Of a stretch of DNA of 64,000 bases, positions 11,039 to 22,728 are shown piece after piece. The DNA is from Sanguinoderma infundibulare (lineage: Eukaryota > Basidiomycota > Agaricomycetes > Polyporales > Polyporaceae): NCBI GenBank assembly GCA_032821775.1, contig JAVLRN010000010.1, forward strand, positions 2,480,001 to 2,544,000, given 5' to 3'. The position numbers and the translations under genes were made by a program. The stretch's first letter is position 1; every line of letters begins with the position of its first letter. The notes under the pieces are model-generated. The model searched no databases. It saw only the letters and a program-made list of their open reading frames with translations, and had not been told where the DNA came from.

Positions 11039-11892
11039 ACCTGTGTGTGTGCCGGGACGGGTCTCGTGGGTCGCGGTGCAGACGTGTACATATGACCCTG
11101 ACTTCCCATGTACGTACGAGTTCAAAAGTTTCTCTCTCGCGTAAATATCGATTGGCATTCGCTGTCACATACTCTATGTCGGCTCGCATGAACGGTGAAT
11201 ATCTGAACCATGGCGCAATGGTTCAGGTGTTCTCCATGAACGTCGACTGAAGCCAACTCCTGTCTGGATCGAGGCGCGTGTACAGCAGCAGCGATATACA
11301 GTCGTTCGCATCACAATTTAGAGGCCGTGCCCGACTTCTCCATCACCCGAAGTGAGTCTTCACCGTAAACACTCGATCCCACCGGCACTCACCCAACTCG
11401 ACCCACGCGTTGCGGTGTGATTTCAGCATCATCCATGGATATACTTCCAGTCTCGAAGTACTTATAGATAGTGAGTCGGATACTTTTCGTATCATTTTCG
11501 TGTCTTATCATACCATACCCTCTACCTCGAGCCTACATCCGCTTAACCATCACCCGGTTCAGTCCCCGTGATTTTCCAGGTCGTACACCAGCGACGTACA
11601 CGCGATTTACATATCATGGGGGCTGTGGCAAAAGACATGGTCCTGCCCAGTCAGATCTCCCCCCAACATCCACACATCATGGCACAACGACATCGCGCCG
11701 CGCCGCGCACCCCGGCGCGTCGCCCAGGACCACGTCGCCCGGGCTCGCGACGACCACCATCCCGCCCCCGAACGCCGACTCGGATGTCGGCGGGAGCGGG
11801 GCGCGGGCGGACGTCCTACCCCAGCACAGGCGCCGCCCAGAAACAGAGACAGAGACAGAGACAGACAGCGTCGTAGTCGAGCCGTCCACGTC
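11039..11892. other. Region between copy C and the tail relic
   Basis: No TM segment or stalk of the family is found in any plus frame, so nothing links copy C to the tail at 11893-12372. From about 11640 a plus-strand frame rich in Pro, Arg and Ser/Thr (with a CAGAGA hexamer run at 11840-11865 giving ETETETET) may be an older part of the tail exon in another frame. Confidence 0.35.
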
Positions 11893-12372
11893 GTGGGACG
11901 CGAGCGACGGCCTGTCCCTCCTCCGGCGTCCGGTCTACGTCCTCCGCGGCCACTCCTGGCATATGCGACGTACGCCTACGCTTACGCTGGGGGTGCAATT
12001 GGGAGCGCGAGAGAGGCCGGAGCCACAACGGCCGCGACTCGTATAGGTGCCGACTCGGAGCCTGCGCGCGGCGTGGTACGGCAAGGCGCGGATGCTACGC
12101 GTACGTCCCATCTGGTGATCAGCGTGAGTGTGGACGCCGCCAAGGCTGGAGAAGATGCCGGCGGAGGTGGAGGAGGAGAGGGAAGAGGAGGAGGAGGAGG
12201 AGGGCTGGCGGCCGAGTCGGGACCGAGTGCGCGCCTCACCCCAGTTGAGAGCGACGGTGGGGTCCGTCTTGCGAGAGGTCCACCGCCGGACCGCCGAGGA
12301 CGGACATTAATGGATGGCGACGATGATGTGATCGCGACGCTCCCGCCGCCGTATCACCTGTACGATAGTTGA
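11893..12372 (+). pseudogene. Orphan cytoplasmic tail of the PPxY family (C-side relic)
   Basis: The frame ends ESDGGVRLARGPP, then a DDDV stretch, then TLPPPYHLYDS at the stop (12370-12372). This is the tail signature of copies A, B and L. The preceding part is low complexity (GGEGRGGGGGG). No TM exon precedes it. It may be the 3' end of the gene whose head survives as copy C, the stalk and TM having been lost. Confidence 0.65.
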
Positions 12373-13428
12373 TGGATTTCGTTTGATTTTTTGGGGGTGC
12401 AGGAGGACCTTAAGGATCAGATTGCGCACGTACACCAGGGGCAAGGAAGCTCGGACCGGAACGGTTAGGTACATGCATGCTGTTTCTGATTACGAAGAAG
12501 TCGTCATGCAGAGACACTTTTACTGTACACGCCAGTGATACTTCGCTGTACTGAGCCGGTACGGAAGTTGCGGTGCTCGGCATCCTTGGTCGCCTATGGA
12601 CTCAGCTTCTCGATAACGACCTGGTACGCGCTTCAAGGGGTAACCCGATCGCGCTCGCGCGTACTCGGCTCTTTGGGTAACGTGTGTTCCCAGAGAGACG
12701 CTCTTATCCCTCCTCTGACTCTTCCTGTGGTCGCGATATCATCAGCCTGGGGGGTCGGTCCATACAACCACATTGAAGATACTTACATCATGAGCAAAGT
12801 TAAAGTATGTTTACATACGGGAATCCTAGAAGCCGTAGACAGCGCTGTCCAATAGTACTGAAGCACCGGTACAGTGCGTACATAGGTCCCAACACGTCCG
12901 AGTCTATCATGATCTGTCGTCTCCACCTGCTCGCAACAACTGCAGCTGACGATCAGGGCTCAATGAGGCAGTCCTTATCCCCTCACGACGGAGAGTGCAG
13001 TGCCATCGAACTCCCCGCGCAGCATTATGCCCCCATAAGAGAAAGAGCACCACCAGAAAGGCTCGTTGAACGCCGATTCCAAGGCTGAGATCAAGTTGGC
13101 ACGCAGCTACGACATCTAGCATCTGCCAGGATTCTGAGCCGCCTGGACGAAGCTACATATACACGACAGACCAAGCAAGAATCCCGTCGGTCCCCATTCA
13201 CTGTTCGATATCGGGATCGCCTCCACGTTCCTTACCACCCGTCGCTCCTTCAAGTTCAACACGGTCATGGAAGATGACATTCCAGATATCCACCTCACCG
13301 TAGCCCACAATTCCGTGCACCTCGTCGCGGTAACAAACTCAACCGATGGCCGCGTTACAGGCCACAATTGTATGTGAATAGTGGTTGTTGACATTTTGGA
13401 TGCTCACAAATAGATCGTCCCAGCTGCC
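12373..13428. other. Intergenic; one unexplained open segment
   Basis: No recognised gene. A plus frame at about 13180-13380 reads NPVGPHSLFDIGIASTFL, then ...VMEDDIPDIHLTVAHNSVHLVAV. Its composition is protein-like but I do not recognise it, and it lacks a start codon. Confidence 0.3.
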
Positions 13429-15178
13429 ATGCCAAACACAAAACTGCGACGCGCCATTCGCGACCGCGGACTCAAGTCTGGGCGCAGTCAATTCTGCTCG
13501 GCCTCAGAATCCCAGAAAGCAGTCAGGTTGCCGCCGCGTACCGCGGTCGGTCCTTGCAGTCGAGGGGGACCAGGACGGTCCGTCTACCACATCGCGGCGC
13601 TCGTGCTCTCGCTTCTGTCCGCCGTTCGAGCCGCCTCGGCCGTCAGCTTCGACAACCCCGAAATCCCGGCTCAGTTGCTGTGCTCCCGGGTGACGTTCAG
13701 CTGGTCCGGCGGAGCGGCCCCGTATGACTTTCAAATCATCAATGTCAACGGGGGAGGCGCAGTCGAGGACTTCCCTCGACTCGAGGGCAACTCGCTGACC
13801 TGGACTGTGGATGACGGTGTGGCGGGGATGAACCTGCAAGCAAAGATCATCGATGCGAGCGGCCAGTCGGCCCTCACCAGCCTCATCACCGTCCAAGCAG
13901 GGTCCAGCGCGGCTTGCCCCAGCACGCCTGACCGAGACCAGCCACCGGCTCCGCCGACCTCTACATCGACTTCCGCGATTACAAGTATCTCGACACAACC
14001 TTCACCGGGCACTACGATGTCGGCTCAGCCGATTCTACCGAGCACGCGTCCTTCCTCATCTCAGACCTCTACGACCACGTCAGAGTCCATCCCTACCAGC
14101 ACCTTGTCTCCACCTTCCCCCGCCGCATCGTCGCCGTCGTCTGCTTTCTCGACGCCGACTGGAAATAGCACTTTCATCTCATCTCCATCGACCAGCAGCA
14201 CGTCTGGAACAGCGACAACCAGTTCGCTATCTCCGACATCAACCACAAGCTCAGTTTCCCCCTCAACACAATCGCCTTCTCCGCCCCAGATTCCATCATC
14301 AGTCCCATCCTCGACTCCCAAGAAGAAAACTTCGTGGACCGCGGCGCTCAAGGCTGTGATCGTAACTGCCGCCATTGCCCTCCTTGCCGCGGTGGGCGCG
14401 CTCGCCTTCTGGCTCCGCAGAAGGATCGCGCGAAGGCGTAGGCTCGTCGGCGCTTCCGAAAGACGCGCAGGTACGTCACCCGGCGATACGTTGCTCTAGC
14501 AGAACGCTCAACAAGCGGCACATTTCGAACACAGACCTCCGAGAGTCGTGCCCCCTGCTCTCCGCACTGGAGGCTCCCGGAGGCGCGGTCATAGCGCAAC
14601 GTGCATGGTCGGGGTCGTCGCCTCCGTGGGAGGCCGAGCGGAGCCACAGCGCTCGGCTCGCCCTCGCGCCCGCACAATTGGACGACGACGACGACGGCGA
14701 GAGCGACATCCTGGTCATCCAGGCGCCCCCGCCGCGGAGCACGATTGCGCAGGCGTCCCAGTCCAACTTCACGCACCACGGGGCCGGGGGCCCCTCCTCT
14801 ACCGGATACCTCTCCACCATCCCGTCGACCGCAAGCTCGTACCTGCTCCTCCCGGACATGCCCAAGAAGTGGATATCGGACTCGCCCATCGCTGAGCAGC
14901 CCTCGTCGCACTCGCGGCCGTGCGGGGACTCAGCGCGCCGGGGATCGCAGGCGACGGACTCGGAGTTCCGCAGCACACGCGGCACGAGAGATTTCGCGAG
15001 CGCGTACACCGTGTCGGATGCGGGGGCGGGGTCGAACATGGGGGAACTTGAAGGAGGACTCATCGGGGCGTGCACAGAGACGAGCGACTCGGAGGAGTGG
15101 GAGTCGCGCAGCATTGCGGCGACCCTTCCGCCGCCGTACGGTCGTTACTCTTGCCGTAGGGACGGCGTGTTTCCCTAG
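13429..15178 (+). CDS. Type I membrane protein copy D with LPPPY tail
   Basis: Exons 13429-14470 and 14535-15178 (GTACGT donor, ACACAG acceptor, phase 1) give 561 residues. The hydrophobic signal stretch VYHIAALVLSLLSAVRAASA lies at about 52-71, unusually far from the first ATG, so the true start may be later or an upstream exon may exist. The ectodomain (VTFSWSGGAAPYDFQI) spans about 73-175, a Ser/Thr/Pro stalk about 176-300, and the TM about 304-328, followed by LRRRIARRRR. The tail contains a DDDDDGESD acidic patch and ends TLPPPYGRYSCRRDGVFP, so the PPPY is internal by 13 residues. It has no DGGVRLAGG motif. It is a diverged member of the same family, intact in frame. Confidence 0.85.
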
Positions 15179-15955
15179 ATAGTATATATAAACCTCGTCA
15201 GGAATTATGTTCGGATTCGAGATCTACTAGTCACTCACGCTGAGACGACCATGACATTGGATTAGTACGCTAACTTGAACTCTTAATGGACCCTGGTTTC
15301 TTGTCGAGATTCACTGGTGGCGCGTTTTTGTAAAAATAGAAATAGTTTTCAAGCATCAGAGAACAATACAGAGGACATCCAGGCAGCGTTACGAGGAAAA
15401 TCTAAGTCCAGCGGTGAAGGTAGTACTGGAGGAAAGCATAGGCGCCACCCAGATCCGTTGTGGGACAGCGTTATGTAAGCCAGACTTCTATCCACCGCTT
15501 GGGTGACGGCACACCTCATCCTAACCTCCGACTTGCTATCCGTGAGTCAGGATCCACCCGGCTTGGTCTGGATGCCACAAATGGGAAACAACTTGATACA
15601 TTCAAGCCAATAAGTTTCAGGAGTGTGGTCTGCATGTCTTTGCTGTTAAACTGACGTCATTGTCGTGACTGCTATTTAAAAGGAGCTGTTCTACAACTTT
15701 GCTCAGAATCATCTTTGTTGTCGTTAACCGTAGCCATAGAACCTAAACAAAATTCAAGCCGATTGGTATTTCCGGCCTCTGCTTGGCCAGACAGGCACCA
15801 CAAAGTTTGATAGGTATCAGCCGGAGATGCTGCCGCCAACGATTGAAACTTGGACCTGTTCCCCGGCCCCATGGCTCCTCGAACGCTTTCGGCGGTACTT
15901 AGCATTTCTACGGATTGGATCTACTCCTTGGGCTACCCGGAAGCATCAATGCGCC
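15179..15955. other. Intergenic; nothing recognised
   Basis: No coding pattern, RNA gene or repeat was recognised. A TATATA-like run at 15182-15189 directly follows the stop of copy D. Confidence 0.35.
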
Positions 15956-18534
15956 TCACAGTGTATACTGGAAATCCGGCGCCCTATCCCCCATCTTCTT
16001 CCATACCTCCAGTGCCCGTGCGCACGTTTCGCCTCTCTCTTCCATCAGCCGCACCTGGGCTTCCTTCCGCAAGTTTGCGCGCGTGTACATGTATACTACG
16101 AGCGGCAACAATGCTAACCCCATACTGATGAGCCCGATCTCAATCCCGTCTAGTACCGTATATCAAGCCTTCGTCAGTGGAGGGTTTGCGGAACAAGGGT
16201 TCTCGTGCTCACGTCCTAAAACATATCGAGGCGCGTCCTCAGACCGGAATATGAAGCTCGCGATTGCGCCACCGATATTTCCGAAGATGATCTCAAATGC
16301 GATTGCTACGCCGCGCTTATAGTGGCCTGCGACGTTGTTGGCCACCCTGACGAGCATGCATGAGCAGGCATAGCGGGTAATGATGATGCACCCACCATGC
16401 CCCGACCGCGGGGTAGCCAGCATATCCTCCGGTGACGACGAGGAAGGTCCCGAAGTACTTGGCACCAATGCTGGCCTTCGATATGTTGATCGCGAAGCCC
16501 ACGAGGCACAAGAGCTGACCACATAAAACGAACGGAGCGCGTCTCTTGATGCGATCTGACCATATCGCCCAAGCTATGACGGTTGCGGCTACGATGAAGC
16601 GGAGGGCATCAGTTGCAAGCATTAACACAGTACTCCGCATCAAGGACGTACTCGCGACCACATAAGGCGGCACTGTCAGCAGTTGCGAGATCTCGGCGTT
16701 GAACCCCATGCTGAAGGGCTTGCAAGTTAATCGGTATCCGAGAACTGAAAGACGGCACGAACCCGTTTATAATCGACCTTTATCATCCTTATTAGCACAC
16801 CCATGTTTGAACGGATATTGCGAAAACGCACGGGAGGAAAAAGGAAATGCCAAACACTGCAGAATGACTTGCGTTTAGAACGTGGCCGATATACGGAAAA
16901 CACGCTCTAGCCTGGACAAACACGCACCGGGAGCTATAACTGACACGTTTATCAGGCTAAGGAGCCAAACCTGCCAGTCTGTAAGGGCGTCCCAGATGTG
17001 CCGGGGCGCGAAGTGCTCATCTTCTCCCACTACGGAGTTGTCGAACTCTAATATTCAATGTGTCTCAGCGCGGGAGCCATTGGAACGTACCATAGCCTGA
17101 GGCAGCGATGGCATACATACTCTTGCGGTGGATGATAAAGGAACGCTCTTCTGGTGTGAGGAAACGCGCTGTGTTGGGGAAGTCGACGAGCACTAGAATC
17201 ACTTGGCTGTTAATCCCAATACTCGTGGTCTCTAAAGCAGCTGAAGGTGTACCAAAGAACGAGAAGACTCCGATGACGACTGTGAACATGCCTTCGAGAA
17301 TCTAGTGGGTGTATCAGCTTGGGTACCTCGGCGAGAATCAATGGAAGAGTGTACGAAGATCCAGGACCAGCCGAGCAATCCAGCAGTCCCGGACATAAAG
17401 GAGATCGAAAACGCGAGGAGCCCCGAGAATGCGCCAGCAAAGGTTGCGCCACCCCAGAACAGAGCGAAGCGCATCTGGAGCATATGCCGAGGATACCACA
17501 ATGACAGACTGTTAAGTTGGAGGTTAGGGTCGTATCAGGCCCGCGAGGCCAGCCGAGGCGTGTCGCTTGATGGAAGGGAGACGTACTAGAGATATACTCC
17601 TGGAGCGAATCCGCCTTCCGCCACTCCGAGACAGACACGGGTGGCAACCGATTGAGGATAACTGAGTGGTTGCCGGATGAATGAGTACGATCCCACTGTG
17701 AAGCGAATGATAGACTTGCTTCTTCACTAAGCTCATGAGCGAGCTGACGATCGACGACTCGGATTAGCCTTATATGCAAAGATGGCATTGCTAGCATGAC
17801 GAACGCACGTCGTGATGCCCCAAAGTACCTACACACCGCCCGGAGAAGACATCAATCCACATCAGGGACTAGAGAGTGACGAGAAGTCTTCACTTACTGT
17901 AATTCCTGGAAGCCATCTGGAAGGGCGAACTCTCTTGAGGACAAGGCTGTTCATAGCGAGTGAGCAACAGCATAGCGTGATTCCGATACGCCCATACTTT
18001 GCTGGAATCGCGACAAGATTATACGACTAGGTGAATGTGTTATGAGCATCATACTAGGCGGGTCGATACCGACTTCACTGCACGCACCAAGAAGTACAGC
18101 GACTAGATGGCGGCTGTCAGCGCACTTGAACTCGGCGGTCCCGTCTGATGTCCCCACGCACCAGTGCAACGTTGTATCTGTTCCCGGTCAAGTCCAATTG
18201 AGTGGAAAGCCCCTGCAGCTTGGCATTCCCTAGGGCATTATGGAGTCAGCTTCCGGCCGACAGCGAGACCGATACACGACTCACCGATATTGCTGCGGTC
18301 GACGAAAGAGCAGAGATACATCATCGTGATAATGGGGATGATATGCCAATCGATTTTTCGCCACAGCCGCTGCTCTTCCTCAGTGGTGAGCACGGGCGGG
18401 GGAGGAAGCGCGTTGTCGCCGCCGTACGATAGAACGCGCAATGGCTCCGATGGCTGGCTGACTTCCACCGCCAGGTCAACGTTGAGAGTCTTTTCAGACT
18501 TCGACCTGCCCCTGCTATCGTCCGGGTCGCCCAT
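15956..18534 (-). CDS. MFS transporter (Dal5/anion:cation symporter type), probably decaying
   Basis: Exon 1 (ATG 18534) ends KIDWHIIPIITMMYLCSFVDRSNIG at a GTGAGT donor near 18286. Further recognisable pieces in order are NAKLQGLSTQLDL, LVLKRVRPSRWLPGIT, TRVCLGVAEGGFAPGVYLY, LWYPRHMLQMRFALFWGGATF with SFMSGTAGLLGWSWIF, LVDFPNTARFLTPEERSFI, then GFNAEISQLLTVPPYVV to AWAIWSDR, ...KYFGTFLVV, NNVAGHYKRGVAIAF, FRSEDAPRYVLG, and a C-terminal helix ending DFQYTL (stop 15956). This is a 12-TM major facilitator of the group that takes up allantoate, nicotinate and similar anions. Around TM2-TM3 (about 17950-18110) I could not find a splice pattern that keeps the frame, so a frameshift there is likely. 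The substrate cannot be told. Confidence 0.7.
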
Positions 18535-19079
18535 AGATGCAGTAAGGACGTTTAAGTAGTGGGTGCGCTATAGAGAAAACACCTTGGTCGTCGACGACTT
18601 GAGAGAAAGAGACGTCGAGTCTATATACGCCCGATATATGTGGGGATAGACGTACTCAGCTGACTGGCCGATAACCGTACGATGCCTAAAGCTGACTCAA
18701 ACCCCGCAAAGATGCTTCTTGTTCAACCCTTCTCGTGGCAGTCTTCCATTCCGTTTGCATGAAACGTTGGAAACCGGGAAGTTGAAAGGAGTTGTGGCGA
18801 GTATGGGGATTGGTATGCCACGGCTATAGATAGATCCGGCGTGTTGGATGGTCGCCATGGACACAGGACTTCGGGACGTAGGTCTTTGCTTCGCGGTGAA
18901 GTGGAAATGACCCTGTCTAACCAGGTCCAATGGAAGAGAAGACGTAGAATGGTATTGACCGTGAGAAAGCATAGACTGCAAGGGGTACCTCTGATGTATC
19001 AGCTCACATATCGACAACGCACCGCTGTGATGCAACGTGCGTAAGCACGAACTGTCGAGAAAGCGTTCCGATCGCACAC
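18535..19079. other. Intergenic between MFS copies
   Basis: No gene supported. Several frames are open on the minus strand (for example 18697-19179), but they have no recognisable domain and follow on from the MFS relic. Confidence 0.3.
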
Positions 19080-19520
19080 TCACATCCGATAACATATCAC
19101 GGCGAGTCCAAAGGGGGGAAGATGTTGCTTGAAACGACGCCTCCCGTCCCTGAGATGCGCGTGCAGGCAATATTGCCACGGCGCGCTTGCATTAGTCCGG
19201 GATGTTCTTTGGAAGCCTGTACCGTGTCAACAGCAGCGAATTTTTGGATCCTTCCGTGATGGGCTCGCAGTACTAATAGACGTACCACGTAAAAGACGCA
19301 GGCAAAGCTGCATCTGCTTTGGTGACCACGATGAAGTCCCCAAATCACCTCACGCCGATGCCTGCACTAGATATGTTGATTGCGAACCCCGCACTGCACA
19401 GGGGTTGATTACACCAGGCGATCGTCGTTAGATGCCGGGATCCGACCATGTCCCCCAGATGATAACGAGCGCCGCACTCGGAGGTATGAGGAGGAGGTAC
19501 AGGTAGGAATCAAGGGAGGG
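19080..19520 (-). pseudogene. MFS transporter relic (third copy)
   Basis: Minus-strand fragments match the second half of the MFS gene at 15956-18534: WGTWSDR-like sequence near 19460, CSAGFAINISSAGIGVR followed by a stop where KYFG is expected, IVVTK...ALPASFTW, and GGVVSSNIF, then DSP-stop-YVIGCE where the other copies read D(A/S)PRY. The stop is TGA in place of CGA. The N-terminal half is absent. Confidence 0.75.
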
Positions 19521-19960
19521 CTAGGGTCATTTTGGGTACTCGGGCTTTTCCAATCCTGGACATTTGTCATCATCTTGGAGGGCGCCTGTGGACACGACCA
19601 CCTGGACAAGCGCTTCTAAGTTCTCTGACTCGACCCATCCCCGGCCGCCTGTCGTGTCAAGCAATCGGGCAAGGCAACCTGTTGATCTCTGCGTCTGGCA
19701 CACAGTACTAGTGCAAGAGACTGGATTAAGCTCCCGTAAGTGTGCGCGATCACCACGAGGCCTGTTCTGAATCCAGCTTGCACAGTGAGCACCGTGCGCC
19801 AAGCAAGTCGCAAGCTTGATACTTCGCGGATCCCCGAATCGAACCACGCGATGTGAGTCTCAGTTGTAATATGTTCATCGGTGGTGCTCATTGAACTACA
19901 ACCGTATTGTGATCTCAGCTCCTTCGCTTGCCACCGCCGTGCTACCTTAAGTGGGCTTCA
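19521..19960. repeat. Degenerate copy of the TTTCCAATCTTGG hairpin repeat and F-box 5' flank
   Basis: TTTTCCAATCCTGGACATTTGTC at about 19547-19569 matches the core of the hairpin repeats at 22319-22341 and 63932-63953, here with decayed arms. The rest is the leader of the F-box gene. Confidence 0.45.
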
Positions 19961-21496
19961 ATGGAGCGAGCTCTGCAAATCGATGACGTGCTCCGGCTCA
20001 TACTGGGAGTCGTACCATCCGATGGCGATCTTGCACGATGTGCCATCGTGTGCCGTGCCTTCACTGAGCCCGCCTTCGATGTCTTATGGCGACATCTGGT
20101 GGGCTGGCAACCCCTCTGGCATCTGCTTGCTCCGGAACACCTCGTATGCGACCCGCGGTTCGTCGAAACCTACCTCGACGCCGTAAGTGGTAATCCCCAT
20201 TCGAGTTCCAGGGCTATAGATTGCTCAAGTCCGTTTCATTCTCGACAGATCATCTCTGCCAAACTGTACACAGTGCCAGAGCGATGGCAGCGTTTCCTCT
20301 CGTACTCTTGCCGCGTTCACAGCATAGGCAGATGGGTGCATTTGACGGCGCAGCCTGCGAACTGGAGGCTTATCGAAATCGTGATGCAAATGAATGGCGG
20401 CAACCTCCCACTACCCGCTTTGGAACGCATCTCGTGGGTCCTTCCGGATCCATCTCCCCCCATGGGTGTCTTCGCGCCGTTGTCTTCTCTCAGCGTGCAA
20501 GAACTATGGCTCGAAATCTCAAATGACTGGGAGCAGAGCCATGGCGCTGTTATGCTGTCGGAACTAAACACAGCACTACCTTGCCTGCAGCGGCTCCATA
20601 TTCGTTCATTGTCCAGTTCCGGCGCGGTGTCCTCAACGCTGGCCAATGAGCTCATCCACTTCGGTCATCTCACCACCTTGACAACCTGGGAGATCTCGAG
20701 CTGCAGCGCATTCCACATCCTCATCGCCAAGCACGGCTTGACATATCTTGCATTCAACGAGATCCTTCTACCCGACTCAAGCGTCCTGTCGACCCCTATC
20801 ATCTCTCCAAACCTTCGCGCTCTTGATTGCACTATCACGTCCATTGATTTTGTGCGGCTCTTCCACCGCGTCCGCTTTCAATGCTTGGCAGACATCCATT
20901 TGAGCATAAAGGACGAAGGACCATCACGCCTGCCAGATATCATTGAAGCCCTAGTGGCAGCCATTTCCATCCCCGCATTCCAGAGCCTGGAGCTGTGGTT
21001 GTGGCAAGTTGAGCCCACAACCTTTCTGGAGGCCTTTCGGCCCCTCCTCGCCTGTCGTTCTCTCTGCAGTTTCGTCATCTCGGCCTGCGAGTTCGCATTC
21101 TCATCTTCCGATGACGAATTCATCCAGCTTCCTCAGGCTTGGCCAGAGCTCGAGGTGTTCCTGATCGCGATCACGTCCGCTGTACTACCGAACGTGGACG
21201 CCGCCGATCCCTCTGCACCCCACTCGCCGCCAGTGGCCTATCCATCCGCCGCCGTCCTGCGCCACTTCCGTCGGTACTGTCCAAAGCTCGAGATCCTCAT
21301 CTGTCCACTGCGGATGATCGGCGAGCGCGGTCTCCCTCTGATTCCGGAGAGCGCGGAGACACATCCGCTGAGGACGTTCAACTTTGATGTGAACTATCAA
21401 CTAAGGAACCGTCAAACGTACATGTCGGACGAGGAGGCAGAGGCTTGGGATGCGGAGGTGCTGCGGCTGTTTCCGTGCGCGCTGCGGGAGAGCTAG
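19961..21496 (+). CDS. F-box protein with LRR-like C-terminal region
   Basis: Start at 19961 (MERALQIDDVLRLILG). An in-frame ATG at 19928 is possible but does not fit the family start. A 66-base stretch 20183-20248 has GTAAGT...CGACAG ends and is a multiple of three, so it is read here as an intron; retention would add 22 residues. Spliced length is 489. Residues 1-45 form an F-box (IDDVLRLIL...DLARCAIVCRAFTEPAFDVLWRHLV, then WQPLW). The remainder has irregular leucine-rich strands typical of agaricomycete F-box proteins. The end is DEEAEAWDAEVLRLFPCALRES. The predicted role is a substrate adaptor of an SCF ubiquitin ligase. A fragment of a paral­ogous C-terminus is found at 59548-59625. Confidence 0.8.
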   Translation: MERALQIDDVLRLILGVVPSDGDLARCAIVCRAFTEPAFDVLWRHLVGWQPLWHLLAPEHLVCDPRFVETYLDAVSGNPHSSSRAIDCSSPFHSRQIISAKLYTVPERWQRFLSYSCRVHSIGRWVHLTAQPANWRLIEIVMQMNGGNLPLPALERISWVLPDPSPPMGVFAPLSSLSVQELWLEISNDWEQSHGAVMLSELNTALPCLQRLHIRSLSSSGAVSSTLANELIHFGHLTTLTTWEISSCSAFHILIAKHGLTYLAFNEILLPDSSVLSTPIISPNLRALDCTITSIDFVRLFHRVRFQCLADIHLSIKDEGPSRLPDIIEALVAAISIPAFQSLELWLWQVEPTTFLEAFRPLLACRSLCSFVISACEFAFSSSDDEFIQLPQAWPELEVFLIAITSAVLPNVDAADPSAPHSPPVAYPSAAVLRHFRRYCPKLEILICPLRMIGERGLPLIPESAETHPLRTFNFDVNYQLRNRQTYMSDEEAEAWDAEVLRLFPCALRES

Positions 21497-21639
21497 GTCA
21501 TTAAGTATTAGTACTATGTTGACTACTCGTGCTGACGCGAGGGTGGTGCTTGAAGACAACGTGCTGTCCGCTTCTTGCACTGCGGCTGTGACGACGGCGT
21601 CGTGCTCCTTAATTGACTTTTAATAGTTGTGCTGTAGAG

Positions 21640-22400
21640 GCAAATCGTCAACAAATCTGCCTGTAAGCACTTGACGCAAAACGTTGATATACTCATGAGA
21701 GATGGGGTAACGGAGATCGACATTGGGCATAGCCTCAGTGCTGCATACGTCGCGTGAAAGGGAGAAATACCGGAATGAGGGACATGACGCACTGGATTGA
21801 TGTTTGTGCTTGTCGGAGAAGAGACGATCTTCCACGCGAGTGTCTCAGGCGACATCCGATGAGATTCGGATGAGATCACTGCACATAGTGTCTTGTGGTG
21901 TGCGGTGCTATGGTTGCCGGAAGAGATCACTCCGAATGCTAAGAGAAACCTCAGTACCCAGATGTAAGCGCGCGATGGAACGAAACTTGCTCAAATCAAC
22001 AACCAAGGTACAAGCTAAAATGACCATCGACACCACGGTGCAATCGGACGGGACTCAGGAAGTGGACCGTGACGACAGTGAAAAGATGCGCGCCCATGGG
22101 GATGTTGTACTGCGTCGATGTTGTTCTTTGGATGATAAAAACTTCGGTTTCCACTCCTTGTAGCCGAGCAACGGAAGCGGGATCACGTATAGTTACGTCC
22201 GTCATATGAAGAGGCATATGGAGCTGAAAAATTGCTAGAAAAGAGGGTCGTATGAGTGGTGGACTCACCGCACAATCCAGTGGCTTGCTCGTTGGACGTA
22301 CGAGGAGGGTTGTCTCCCGGTTTCCAATCTTGGAGATTTGTCATCATGTTGGGAGACCGCCTGTCTCCCCCTCGTCCTCCACTGTCCACCACCTCAACCT
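21640..22400. repeat. Dispersed repeat with terminal hairpin, copy 1
   Basis: About 21815-22300 is similar to 63360-63760: shared blocks include CGATGAGAT(T/A)CGGATGAGATC, GGTTGC, GATGCTAA(G/T)AGAAA, GATGGAACGAAACT(T/C)GC, and CTCCTTGTAGCCGAGC(A/T)ACG. It ends in a hairpin with arms GTCTCCC (22312-22318) and GGGAGAC (22351-22357) around TTTCCAATCTTGGAGATTTG. The first part (21630-21700) also resembles 59760-59820. No protein is encoded. It may be a non-autonomous element or the shared 3' flank of an ancestral F-box gene. Confidence 0.55.
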
Positions 22401-22728
22401 CTACCTCTTCGTCCTCTCAGTCTAGCTTTTCGGCTCCTTTACTATATGCTTGACACCATGAATGTCAATGAGGCACAGGAATCCCAAGAAGACTCGAAAA
22501 ACTGCCGCATGGGATGGGACGTCGGACCTCCTTTAGTCCCTGGGACCTGCTCACAGCCGAAGGAGAGGCATGCATCGTTATGCTACAAGATGGAGTGATA
22601 CAAGGAAAATACAGTAAATGTACGTATTATTGTCCTGTGTTTTCCAATATTCTAGACGAATCCTCCAAGTCCGTACGTTCCTGTGTACACATGGTCTCAG
22701 CACGTCCTCCGCTTTCCTCCACATCTAC
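22401..22728. other. Short intergenic stretch
   Basis: Pyrimidine-rich CCTCAACCTCTACCTCTTCGTCC at 22395-22420; nothing coding is recognised. Confidence 0.3.
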
